Shown here: in pieces, positions 8,625 through 16,755 of the stretch | How the letters are laid out: each line of letters begins with the position of its first letter | Position numbering within the stretch: position 1 is the stretch's first letter | Assembly: GCF_000024125.1 (NCBI RefSeq) | Contig: NC_013222.1 | Coordinates: forward strand, 1 to 64,000 | Origin: Robiginitalea biformata HTCC2501 | Lineage (GTDB): Bacteria; Bacteroidota; Bacteroidia; Flavobacteriales; Flavobacteriaceae | Length of the DNA: 64,000 nucleotides | Direction of reading: 5' to 3' | The notes under the pieces: generated by a model | Seen by the model: only the letters and a program-made list of their open reading frames with translations | What the model was told of the DNA's origin: nothing | Databases searched by the model: none | Program-made: the position numbers and the translations under genes

Positions 8625-9335
8625 ATGTCGAAATTCCGCGATAAACTCCCCGATAACTGGTGGACCTTTGCGCTTTCCGCCGGCATCTTTTGTTTCCTGG
8701 TCGGATCCTATTTTTTCTGGCCTCAGGCGCGGGAATTCTACGATCGCGCCTGGGAGGTCCTCACCAGCGGCGACCAGCAACAGGTCCGGGATTGGGTCCG
8801 GGGTTTCGGATGGCTTGGGCCCGCAGTCATAGTGGGCAGCATGGTAGTACAAATGTTCCTCATCGTGGTCCCGTCTGTGGTATTGATGATCGGGTCCATC
8901 CTCTCCTACGGGCCGTTTTGGGGCAGCCTGGTGGTTTTTGTGGCCATCTTTACGGCCTCCACCATCGGATACCTCATCGGCCGGTCCCTGAGTAAACAAA
9001 CGGTTAAACGGCTCATCGGGGAAAATAGCGAGAAAAAAGTGACCCGGTTCCTCGCGGATTACGGGTTTTGGGCCGTCGTGATCACCCGCCTAAACCCGAT
9101 CCTCTCCAACGACGCCATCAGTTTTGTCGCCGGGGTACTCGGCATGAATTACTGGAAATTTATCGGCTCCACCCTCCTGGGAATTGCCCCGTTGACGATT
9201 GCGCTCGCGCTGGTAGGCGGGTTGTCCGACTCCTTCAAAAACGGGCTCATCTGGGTGTCGGCCATCAGTGCCGTCTTGTTTGCAGCCTTCGTGTGGTGGG
9301 ATCGCAACAGGAAAAAATCCAGGGCCGAAAAATAG
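8625..9335 (+). CDS. TVP38/TMEM64 (VTT-domain) membrane protein
   Basis: A 236-residue integral membrane protein with five to six hydrophobic helices. The core (about 65-190) carries the VTT/DedA pattern: a glycine-rich re-entrant part (YGPFWGSLVVFVAIFTASTIGYLIGRSL), then VITRLNPILSNDAISFVAGVLGM. VTT-family proteins are thought to move lipid head groups or lipid carriers across membranes; the substrate here is unknown. The next gene converges with only 8 bases between the stop codons. Confidence 0.85.
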   Translation: MSKFRDKLPDNWWTFALSAGIFCFLVGSYFFWPQAREFYDRAWEVLTSGDQQQVRDWVRGFGWLGPAVIVGSMVVQMFLIVVPSVVLMIGSILSYGPFWGSLVVFVAIFTASTIGYLIGRSLSKQTVKRLIGENSEKKVTRFLADYGFWAVVITRLNPILSNDAISFVAGVLGMNYWKFIGSTLLGIAPLTIALALVGGLSDSFKNGLIWVSAISAVLFAAFVWWDRNRKKSRAEK

Positions 9336-9343
9336 GGGCCGGC

Positions 9344-12091
9344 CTACTGCAAGGTGTCCTTTGCCGTACCTGCCGTATCCTTTTTCTTGCCCAACAACCC
9401 GCCCAGGATCTTCCGGGCCGATTGACCAACCTGCTCCCCGGCCGTGGTCTTTTCCCCGGTTGCGGCCTTTGTGGTATCCTGCCTGCCGGAACCCACTACG
9501 TCCTTCAGGACGGAACCCAGGCCGGTTTTTGCCGAATCCGGCGCGCTGTTACGCGTACTGTCCGCAGACCCTTTCAGAAGGTTCCCAATCAGGTCTTTGG
9601 CCTTCTCCTTGCCCGACGCCACAAGTTTTTGTTTCTGTGCCTCTACCAGCCTCGAAGTGAGGCTTGCCACGGCCTGTTTCAGGTCGGTTTGTACATTCGG
9701 GTCCGAATAACGGCCCCCGATAGTGGCCACCACCGGGACGGTCGCTTCTTTCAGGCCGGGCTCCTGCAGCTCGGTTACCAGGCGGTTAACATCGCTGCCG
9801 AGGTACTTAGCCGGCACCTGCAGGGTGGCGGTATAGTTGAGTTGCTGGTCAAAGCTGTGGCTGCCTGCCACAGACACTTCCATATCCCGGTAGGTAAAAC
9901 TAAAGGGCTTGACAGTTACCAGGCCGTTCTCGAAATTCAGGGCCGTTTTAAGCCCTTTCAGGTCCAGGTCCTCCATGTTGAAAAAGTCCATCCGGGCATC
10001 CAGGGCCTCAAGGACCTTCGCCCGTGTACCCGTGATGTCGGACGCCAATACTTCGGCGACCACGTTCCCGGCCAGGGACATCAGGTCCGGGCTGAAATCG
10101 CTGTTCAACAGGCCGCTTAGCTGCACCCTGGAATTGAGTTTCCCTTCCACAATCGAAGCGATCGGGGCCAGGGTCTCGAATAATTCGATCGACTCCAGGG
10201 TTTCCCGGATACGGAAGCCGTCAATCCCCAGGTCCATATTAAAGCGCGGGAGGCCCTCACCCGTGGCAACTGTCCCATTGAGCGCCAGCTTGCCATCCAG
10301 CGCATCGGAACGGACATCCCGGAGCTGGAGCTCCTGATCCCGGATCTGCAGGTTGCCGGAAACGTTGCGCAAAGGCAGGCCATCGTATACCACGCTGGCG
10401 GCCTGTCCCCGGATAGAAACATCGATGGCTGCGGGGATTTGGAAGGCCGGGCCACCGTCGGGGGCCTGTCCGGATGCACGCGCATCGGCCCCCGTCTCCT
10501 TTTCAGCCTGGCCAGGGTCCTCCGGGCTCATAAAATCCGACACCAGCAGTTGGTTGGATGTCAGGCTGAACTGACCTTTCAGTATCCCGTCGGCCAGGAG
10601 GTAGCCCAGGTAGTCCCGCACGGTGCCGCTCAGGGTAAAATCGCTCTGCCCCAGCGAACCGGAGAGGCTTTCCAGGCGGGCCTCCACCGGGTCGAAACGC
10701 AGGCGGGCCTCCCGAATCTTCACCGGTTCGGCAAAATTATCGGCCCGAAAATTCAGGTTGCTCAGTTGCAGGCTACCCGAGGTCCGGGTATTCCCGTACT
10801 GTTTATTCTCCACCGAAGCCATGTCAAATGCCGTCTGCACGTCGGCCCGCAGCACCCCGCTCAGGCCGGGTGCCAGTTCCACCGGGTAGGCCTGGTCCAG
10901 GCTGGCGAGGTTGATGGTGCCCTTCAGGGCCGCGTCCACCTCCGGGTTGCCCGTCAGGGAACGGATATTCCCGCTCATATTAAAGACGTCCTGGTCTATC
11001 CGGAACCCGGCTGCCGGGATTTCCAGGTAGGTATCCCCGGCGATCCCGGTAGTATTCAACAAACGGGCGCTGAAATTGATGTCGTCGATCCCCTTGGGCA
11101 GGTCCGGGTAGCGGAAGGCCGCGTCCACGGCTTCCATCCGGATATCCAGGTTGGGGATGCGCGTGTCGTCCGACCGGCCCGTAATGGACCCCTCCAGCGT
11201 AAACTGCCCGCTGGTACGCACCTCCTCCAGGCTTTTAGAATACGCCTCGGGAATCAGCGCCAGGAAATTTTTGAAATCGGAACTGGGCGTACGGAAATCC
11301 AGGTCAATCTCCTGGCCTTCTTCAACGAGCTGGACACTTCCCTCGAAAACCAGGGGCATCTGGTTGATCAGGCCCTCGTTCTCCAGAAAGGTATAGGTAT
11401 CCGTTTCCAGGTCAATACCGATGCGTGCATCGAGTTGCAGGCTGTTCCGGTCCAGGTACTGCACGCTGTCCATCCCCAGGCTGATCCGGGCGTCCGTGCG
11501 GGTTTCCAGGCGGGACTCCGCAAGGGAGAGGTCCCCGGAACCCGTATGCTGTATATCCTCGAGCAGGAAGCTGATCCCGGACGATTGGTCCATATAGGAA
11601 ATCTTCGAATCCGCAATTTGATACCCCTGCAGGTCGAAGGTAAATCCATCCGAGGCGGCTGTGGCCCCTGTCGCGGCCGGGTCTTCAGCAGCAACCAGGT
11701 AATTCGGGCGCTCCTCCGCGTCGAGGCGAAGCCGCAGGTCGGCCCCCGACACGAATAACTCCCTTATGCCAATGGGCTCGCCCGCGCCCTTGAACAATTC
11801 CCCGATTCCCATCACCAGGTAGGCTTCCCGGGCCTTAAAAAGCGTATCCCCCTCAAACGGGGCCGCCGTGGTCAGGGTAATATCCCGAAGGGAAACCCGG
11901 GCATTCGGGAAATTTCGGATCAGGCTCAGGTCGGCCTCCCGAAAATCGAAATCGCCCGTGATGGAACGGTTTACATTCGAACGGAGTATGGGGCCGATTT
12001 TGGCCTCCAGGAACAACGGGATGCCGATAACCAAAAGCAGGAGGAATACCAGGATGCCGGCAACTATTTTCAGCAGTTTTTTGCGTTTCAT
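9344..12091 (-). CDS. AsmA-like protein (bridge-like lipid transport family)
   Basis: A 915-residue protein with an N-terminal membrane anchor (about 7-28, LLKIVAGILVFLLLLVIGIPLFL). A long series of beta-rich repeats and an AsmA C-terminal-like region (about 600-800) follow. AsmA-family proteins in diderm bacteria span the periplasm and are linked to phospholipid movement and outer-membrane homeostasis. The last ~110 residues are low-complexity (repeats of TAKDT, TTAGEQ, KKKDT) with no evident fold. The gene converges on the VTT gene. A 108-base gap separates it from the upstream transporter. The family is clear; the function is inferred. Confidence 0.85.
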   Translation of the reverse strand: MKRKKLLKIVAGILVFLLLLVIGIPLFLEAKIGPILRSNVNRSITGDFDFREADLSLIRNFPNARVSLRDITLTTAAPFEGDTLFKAREAYLVMGIGELFKGAGEPIGIRELFVSGADLRLRLDAEERPNYLVAAEDPAATGATAASDGFTFDLQGYQIADSKISYMDQSSGISFLLEDIQHTGSGDLSLAESRLETRTDARISLGMDSVQYLDRNSLQLDARIGIDLETDTYTFLENEGLINQMPLVFEGSVQLVEEGQEIDLDFRTPSSDFKNFLALIPEAYSKSLEEVRTSGQFTLEGSITGRSDDTRIPNLDIRMEAVDAAFRYPDLPKGIDDINFSARLLNTTGIAGDTYLEIPAAGFRIDQDVFNMSGNIRSLTGNPEVDAALKGTINLASLDQAYPVELAPGLSGVLRADVQTAFDMASVENKQYGNTRTSGSLQLSNLNFRADNFAEPVKIREARLRFDPVEARLESLSGSLGQSDFTLSGTVRDYLGYLLADGILKGQFSLTSNQLLVSDFMSPEDPGQAEKETGADARASGQAPDGGPAFQIPAAIDVSIRGQAASVVYDGLPLRNVSGNLQIRDQELQLRDVRSDALDGKLALNGTVATGEGLPRFNMDLGIDGFRIRETLESIELFETLAPIASIVEGKLNSRVQLSGLLNSDFSPDLMSLAGNVVAEVLASDITGTRAKVLEALDARMDFFNMEDLDLKGLKTALNFENGLVTVKPFSFTYRDMEVSVAGSHSFDQQLNYTATLQVPAKYLGSDVNRLVTELQEPGLKEATVPVVATIGGRYSDPNVQTDLKQAVASLTSRLVEAQKQKLVASGKEKAKDLIGNLLKGSADSTRNSAPDSAKTGLGSVLKDVVGSGRQDTTKAATGEKTTAGEQVGQSARKILGGLLGKKKDTAGTAKDTLQ

Positions 12092-12199
12092 ATGGTGTGA
12101 TCTGTATGGGGTCCCATCCGGCGGGACGCTCCGGTATAATTAACGCGATCCGTTGGGAATCCGTATGTCTTATTCGATAAATGGTTTGTCCGGATGCTG

Positions 12200-12910
12200 T
12201 CAGAAAGCCAGCGGCAGTTCCTCATTGGGAGCCAGGCCGAAGCGCTTCCTGAAGATATATACGAAAAGATAGAGCAAAGGCGTGTCGAGAAATGCTATAA
12301 ATATCTTAAATATCACCCCGGACACAAAAAGGCCATAAAAGGCCTCCCAGGGCAGGACGCCAAACGTACACAGGAGGAAAATCACCGTAAAAGTATCGAC
12401 GATCTGGGAGGAGAATGTTGAAAAGTTGTTGCGGAGCCAAAGGTAACGGCCCCGGGTTAGCCGTTTCCAGAAATGGTATATGGCAATATCGATGTACTGG
12501 GCAAACAAATACGCCAGCATGGAGGCCAGCACCGCGATGGGGGAAAGCGCAAATACCTGGCTGAAAACGGCATCGTCTACCGGCGATCCCGCAATGGCGG
12601 GGACCCGGTCTGCCAGCAGGACGATGCCCATGGAAAAAAACGAGGCGAAGATCCCCGCGGTAACAACCTGGTTTGCCTTTTTGCGGCCGTATATCTCCGA
12701 GATCAGGTCGGTGATCAAAAAGGTCACCGGATAAGGGAGGATGCCTACCGACAATTCAAAGAGGGGTGCCCCGAATACCTCCACTTCCCCAAAGGGCTTC
12801 CAATAAAAGAATTTCTGAAAAATCAGGTTGGACACCACCAGGGAGGTGATGAACAACGCCCCCAGGAATAGGTAGGCCTTGTAGGCAACCCGCTGGTCGG
12901 CCTGCTTCAT
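12200..12910 (-). CDS. Queuosine precursor transporter (VUT/YhhQ family)
   Basis: A 236-residue integral membrane protein with six or more helices, matching the VUT_1/YhhQ family that imports queuosine precursors such as preQ0 or preQ1. Family marks include SNLIFQKFF near the N-terminus, the PYPVTFLITDLISEIYGRKKAN segment, and RYLWLRNNFSTFSSQIVDT. The start at 12910 (MKQADQR) is chosen because the longer frame runs into sppA. Even so, the ATG lies 3 bases beyond the sppA stop region, so translational coupling to sppA is plausible. No queuosine synthesis gene is nearby. Confidence 0.85.
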   Translation of the reverse strand: MKQADQRVAYKAYLFLGALFITSLVVSNLIFQKFFYWKPFGEVEVFGAPLFELSVGILPYPVTFLITDLISEIYGRKKANQVVTAGIFASFFSMGIVLLADRVPAIAGSPVDDAVFSQVFALSPIAVLASMLAYLFAQYIDIAIYHFWKRLTRGRYLWLRNNFSTFSSQIVDTFTVIFLLCTFGVLPWEAFYGLFVSGVIFKIFIAFLDTPLLYLFVYIFRKRFGLAPNEELPLAF

Positions 12911-12912
12911 CC

Positions 12913-14667
12913 TTAGCGGATTTCCAGGATAAAGGGAAGACGTGCCTGCACGCCCTTGCGCTGCAGCTGTTCCCGGATCTGCTCCAGGATACCTGCCCAC
13001 TCGGCCCCCAACCGATCCGTCAGTGCGGCCTGCCCGGCCGCCTCCCCGGCCCCGCCCAGATCTTCCATCAACCGTTCGAGTCCCGATTTGTACTTGGGCA
13101 GGCTCAGGGTCCGGTACGATTCAACGCCCGCCAGTTCTGCCGCGGTATCCAGGGCTTCCGGCATGCCTCCCAGGGCATCCGCCAACCCGAGGCGCACCGC
13201 ATCCGTGCCGCTCCACACGCGGCCCTGCGCCAGGCTGTCCGCCTGCGCCACACTGATGCCCCGTCCGTCGGCCACCCGTTGCAAAAAGGTTTCGTAGGTG
13301 TCCTCGATACCTTCCCGGACCACCTCCCGGAAATCATCGCCCATCGGCTCAAAAAAGGAATAATCCACGGACATGTCATGGGTTCCCACCTGCTCCGCAT
13401 TGATTCCGATCTTTTCCGAGAGGCTGCTGATGTTGGGGATGGTGGCGAAAACCCCGATGGATCCCGTAATAGTAGTGGGTTCCGTCACGATCCGATCCCC
13501 GGCCACCGCCATGTAATAACCCCCGGAAGCGGCTACGTCGCTCAGGGAAACCACCACGGGTTTCTCCTTGCGCGTCTCCATAATTTCGCGCCAGATGATC
13601 TCGGAGGTCAGCGCGCTGCCCCCCGGGGAGTTGATCCGGAGAACCACCGCCTTGATATCTTCATCTTCGCGTACTTTTTTAAATACTTCCTGCATCCGCA
13701 CCTGGCCGATGTAGTCCGGACCGCCTTCGCCATAGAAAATTTCTCCCTGGGCATAGACAATCGCAATCCGGGAATCCCCGGTGTGCAAGCGCTTGTTCTT
13801 GGTCGCCCGGATGTAGTCCTGGAGCGTGACAATCTTTGGGTCGTCCTCCCCGCGGCCCGAGGCCCTGGCCAACAGGTCGTCGTACTCCCCCCGGTAAATC
13901 AGCGCGTCCACCAGGCCAGTGGTCACCGCCCGTTCCGGGGTGCGCGCCAGCAGGCCGTCGGCAATGCGGTCCAGTTCGTCAACCGACAGGCCCCGGCTGG
14001 TCGAAATTTCCTCCCGGATGCTCGACCAGATGGAGGCGAGCAATTCCCGGAGTTGTTCCCGGTTGTCATCGCTCATCGAATCGCTCAGGAAGGGCTCAAC
14101 GGCGCTCTTGTACTTCCCGTGCCGCACCACTTCCATCTGCAAACCGGTCTTCTCCTGGAATTCCTTGAAGTAAAGCACTTCTGCTGCAAGCCCCTTGAAA
14201 TCGACCGTCCCCACCGGGTTCAGGAATACGCTGTCCGCCACGCTGGAGAGGTAATAGTCCTTCTGCATGTAAAAGTCCCCGTAAGCGTAGACGAATTTGC
14301 CGGTTTCCCTGAATTCGGCAAGTGCCTGCCGGATGGCGCGGGTCTGGGTAATGCCCGCCAGCAGGTAGGGCCCGCCCAGGCTGATGCCGCTGATCCGGTC
14401 GTCCCCGGCTGCCAGCCGGATGGCTTTGGTGATTTCGTCCAGGCCCTGGGAGGCGTCGAACAGGCCAGCCAGCGGATCGCCCGGGTCATTGCCGCTGTAT
14501 TCGTTTATCGGGTAGGGGAAACTGAGTTCCAGTACGGAATCGTCCGGGATGCGGACGGGCTCCTCGCTCCCGGCCAGGCTGACGAAAATCAGGAACATTA
14601 CAAATACGATCCCCAGGGCCACCAGGGTGCCGAGGATTGCTGCAAGCAGGTTTCTTAGAAATGCCAT
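12913..14667 (-). CDS. sppA: Signal peptide peptidase SppA, 67K type
   Basis: A 584-residue membrane-anchored serine peptidase of the long (tandem-domain) SppA type, which degrades leftover signal peptides. A single helix lies at about 5-27. The N-terminal half carries the general-base Lys in HGKYKSAVEPF (about residue 195). The C-terminal half carries the nucleophile in VAASGGYYMA (about 395). The ATG at 14667 is preferred over 14688 because a perfect TATCTTTG -7 box on the minus strand (14693-14686) lies 18 bases upstream. The queuosine transporter overlaps its stop. Confidence 0.9.
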   Translation of the reverse strand: MAFLRNLLAAILGTLVALGIVFVMFLIFVSLAGSEEPVRIPDDSVLELSFPYPINEYSGNDPGDPLAGLFDASQGLDEITKAIRLAAGDDRISGISLGGPYLLAGITQTRAIRQALAEFRETGKFVYAYGDFYMQKDYYLSSVADSVFLNPVGTVDFKGLAAEVLYFKEFQEKTGLQMEVVRHGKYKSAVEPFLSDSMSDDNREQLRELLASIWSSIREEISTSRGLSVDELDRIADGLLARTPERAVTTGLVDALIYRGEYDDLLARASGRGEDDPKIVTLQDYIRATKNKRLHTGDSRIAIVYAQGEIFYGEGGPDYIGQVRMQEVFKKVREDEDIKAVVLRINSPGGSALTSEIIWREIMETRKEKPVVVSLSDVAASGGYYMAVAGDRIVTEPTTITGSIGVFATIPNISSLSEKIGINAEQVGTHDMSVDYSFFEPMGDDFREVVREGIEDTYETFLQRVADGRGISVAQADSLAQGRVWSGTDAVRLGLADALGGMPEALDTAAELAGVESYRTLSLPKYKSGLERLMEDLGGAGEAAGQAALTDRLGAEWAGILEQIREQLQRKGVQARLPFILEIR

Positions 14668-14761
14668 TGTTGTTGGATCTAGCTGCAAAGATAACCATAA
14701 GCAAGCGATTTACGGGGGGTCGCCCCGGTGCGAATCGGGATGTTTTTACGTAATTTGCGCT

Positions 14762-15919
14762 GTGGAAAAATCACGCGAAACCGCCTATCTCTCCCTGGGA
14801 AGCAACCTGGGTCATCGCGCCTGGCTGTTGCAGCAGGCCGTGTTCCGGATTGGGGAACGCGCCGGCAGGGTTAGCCGCATCAGCCCGGTATACGAGTCGC
14901 CCTCCTGGGGGTTTGAAGGCGGGGACTTTCTGAATCTTTGCGTGGAAATCCAAACCAGCCTGTCGCCCGTGGAACTCCTCGGGACCCTCTTGGGCATCGA
15001 GAAAGACCTGGGGCGGGAACGGGACGGGACCCCGGGGTATACCTCCAGGAAGGTGGATATCGACATCCTCTATTACGGAAATTCCACCCTGTCGGCTACC
15101 GGGCTCGAAATCCCGCATCCGCGGATACCCGAACGCGCATTCGTCCTGAAGCCCCTGGCGGACATCGCCCCCCAATACTACCACCCCGTGCTGGGCAAAG
15201 ATACCCGTAACCTGTTGCAGGCTTGCAGGGACCGGTCGGGCGTCACCCGATCCGGAATCAAGATTTTTCCGGACCGGGCCTCACAGTTTGCAGATCTCGG
15301 CTACATAGCCATCGAGGGGAATATCGGGGCGGGGAAGACCACGCTGGCCGGAAAAATCGCCGAAGATATGAATGCGAAACTGATCCTCGAGCGATTTGCC
15401 GACAACCCCTTCCTGCCGAAATTTTACCAGGACCAGGCGCGGTACGCCTTCCCCCTGGAGATGTCCTTCCTGGCCGAACGCTACCAGCAATTTACCGAGG
15501 ACACGCGCCAGCTGGACCTCTTCAAACGGTTTATGGTGAGCGACTACGACATTTACAAAAGCCTGATTTTTGCCCGGATCACCCTGCAGGAAGATGAATT
15601 CCTGCTGTACCGCAAGCTCTTTACATTGATGTATCAGGAGGTCCGGAAACCGCGCCTGTACGTGTACCTGTACCAGCACACGGACCGGCTGCTCCGGCAG
15701 ATTGCCAACCGGGGACGCGATTACGAACGGGGAATCCCGGCCGAATACCTGGAGAAAATACACCGCGGCTACTTTGACTTTATGCGAAATTCCCCGGAAC
15801 TCAATACGCTGGTGATCGATGTAAGCGAACTCGATTTCGTGGCCAACCCGGAAGATTACGAGCAGGTCCTGAACGAGATGTCTGCCCGGATCCTCCGGGA
15901 GGGGGATGTTAAAGTCTAG
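14762..15919 (+). CDS. folK: FolK-deoxynucleoside kinase fusion protein
   Basis: A 385-residue two-domain protein. Residues about 8-155 are 6-hydroxymethyl-7,8-dihydropterin pyrophosphokinase, with YLSLGSNLGHR, GGDFLNLCVEI and RKVDIDILYYG; this enzyme acts in folate synthesis. Residues about 180-385 are a deoxynucleoside kinase, with P-loop GNIGAGKT (186-193) and the family motifs ERFADNPFLP and RDYERGIP. Both halves look intact. The start is GTG at 14762; no in-frame ATG follows before the FolK motif. A -7-like TAATTTGC ends only 3 bases before the GTG, so the message may be leaderless. This fusion is known to recur in flavobacteria. Confidence 0.9.
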   Translation: MEKSRETAYLSLGSNLGHRAWLLQQAVFRIGERAGRVSRISPVYESPSWGFEGGDFLNLCVEIQTSLSPVELLGTLLGIEKDLGRERDGTPGYTSRKVDIDILYYGNSTLSATGLEIPHPRIPERAFVLKPLADIAPQYYHPVLGKDTRNLLQACRDRSGVTRSGIKIFPDRASQFADLGYIAIEGNIGAGKTTLAGKIAEDMNAKLILERFADNPFLPKFYQDQARYAFPLEMSFLAERYQQFTEDTRQLDLFKRFMVSDYDIYKSLIFARITLQEDEFLLYRKLFTLMYQEVRKPRLYVYLYQHTDRLLRQIANRGRDYERGIPAEYLEKIHRGYFDFMRNSPELNTLVIDVSELDFVANPEDYEQVLNEMSARILREGDVKV

Positions 15920-15996
15920 GCAATCCTTGGCGGATTCTGCAGCTTTTATTTTCTTGCGGCTCCCTTTTACGGGAAGCTGACTAACTCAAATATCAT

Positions 15997-16025
15997 AAAA
16001 CCCCGGCCTCGCGGCCGGGGTTTTT
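15997..16025. terminator. Bidirectional terminator between folK-dnk and the trmH-family gene
   Basis: A perfect 8-bp stem, CCCCGGCC (16001-16008) with GGCCGGGG (16013-16020), has loop TCGC. It is flanked by AAAA on the left and TTTTT on the right. It can therefore terminate both the plus-strand folK-dnk transcript and the converging minus-strand methyltransferase transcript. Confidence 0.9.
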
Positions 16026-16048
16026 GCTTTTGTATTGGAAATCCCCGC

Positions 16049-16585
16049 TTATTCCAGGTCCCGGGCCTGTTTTAAATAAAAATCCCAGAGGAGCACGCCG
16101 GCAGCCACTGAGATATTCAGGGAATGCTTCGTCCCCAACTGGGGGATTTCAACCACCCCCCGGCAGCGGTCTATCACTGCCTGGGAAACCCCTTTCACCT
16201 CGTGGCCGAGGACAAAGGCGTACCGCTTACCGGGCTCCGGCCGGAATTCCCCCAGGGACACCGCCCCTTCCGCCTGCTCCAGGGCCCAGCACTCGTGGGT
16301 GGTTTCCAGCCGGTCCAGGACCTGAAGCGTATCCCCGGCGTATTCCCAGGCAACACTTTCCGTGGCCCCCAGGGCCGTCTTGCGGATATCCTTGTGGGGC
16401 GGCTGGGCCGTGATTCCGCAGAGCCAGACCTTTTCCACCCGGAAGGCATCGGCCGTCCGGAATACGGAACCTACATTGTGCAGGCTCCTAATATTGTCCA
16501 GAATGAGCACGGCAGGCGTTTTGGGCGCTTCCTTAAAGGCCGCGACATCCAGTCTGCCGAGTTCTTCGTTTTTCAGTTTACGCAT
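16049..16585 (-). CDS. TrmH (SpoU) family RNA 2'-O-methyltransferase
   Basis: A 178-residue SPOUT-fold methyltransferase. The family motifs are in order: LDNIRSLHNVGSVFRTADAF (about 33-52), then FVLGHEVKGVSQ (about 134-145), and the knot-forming C-terminal IPQLGTKHSLNISVAAGVLLWDF. The enzyme would use SAM to methylate a ribose in tRNA or rRNA. The short length without an N-terminal extension does not say which. The start at 16585 (MRKLKNEE) is chosen over 16609 by the usual N-terminal spacing. It ends near the shared terminator at 15997-16025. Confidence 0.88.
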   Translation of the reverse strand: MRKLKNEELGRLDVAAFKEAPKTPAVLILDNIRSLHNVGSVFRTADAFRVEKVWLCGITAQPPHKDIRKTALGATESVAWEYAGDTLQVLDRLETTHECWALEQAEGAVSLGEFRPEPGKRYAFVLGHEVKGVSQAVIDRCRGVVEIPQLGTKHSLNISVAAGVLLWDFYLKQARDLE

Positions 16586-16699
16586 GGCATGAATTCCTTC
16601 CGGGACCAAAAATAGAACTTTTCGCGGCCCCGGCCTTTACTGCGCGCCTGCAGCGTCCTGGCATCCCGCGCCGAAGTTATCCCAAAATATCAACATCCA

Positions 16700-16730
16700 T
16701 TGGGTGCGCCGGGCGAATCCCTTATTTTCG
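16700..16730 (+). promoter_or_regulatory. Candidate mutS promoter
   Basis: TTG at 16700-16702, a 20-base spacer and TATTTTCG at 16723-16730 match the Bacteroidota pattern with one weak base. It would give a leader of about 20 bases to the TTG start at 16756. A second, perfect -7 match, TAATTTTG at 16751-16758, overlaps that start codon, which makes this assignment uncertain. Confidence 0.4.
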
Positions 16731-16755
16731 TTCCGCACCCTGTAACCATCTAATT

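Noticed and set aside
10439..11758. 439-residue plus-strand open frame
   Set aside because: It is fully antisense to the AsmA-like gene in a GC-rich region; its His/Gln/Gly-rich sequence is typical of shadow frames.
13279..14658. 459-residue plus-strand open frame antisense to sppA
   Set aside because: The composition is that of a shadow frame, while the opposite strand has clear SppA motifs.
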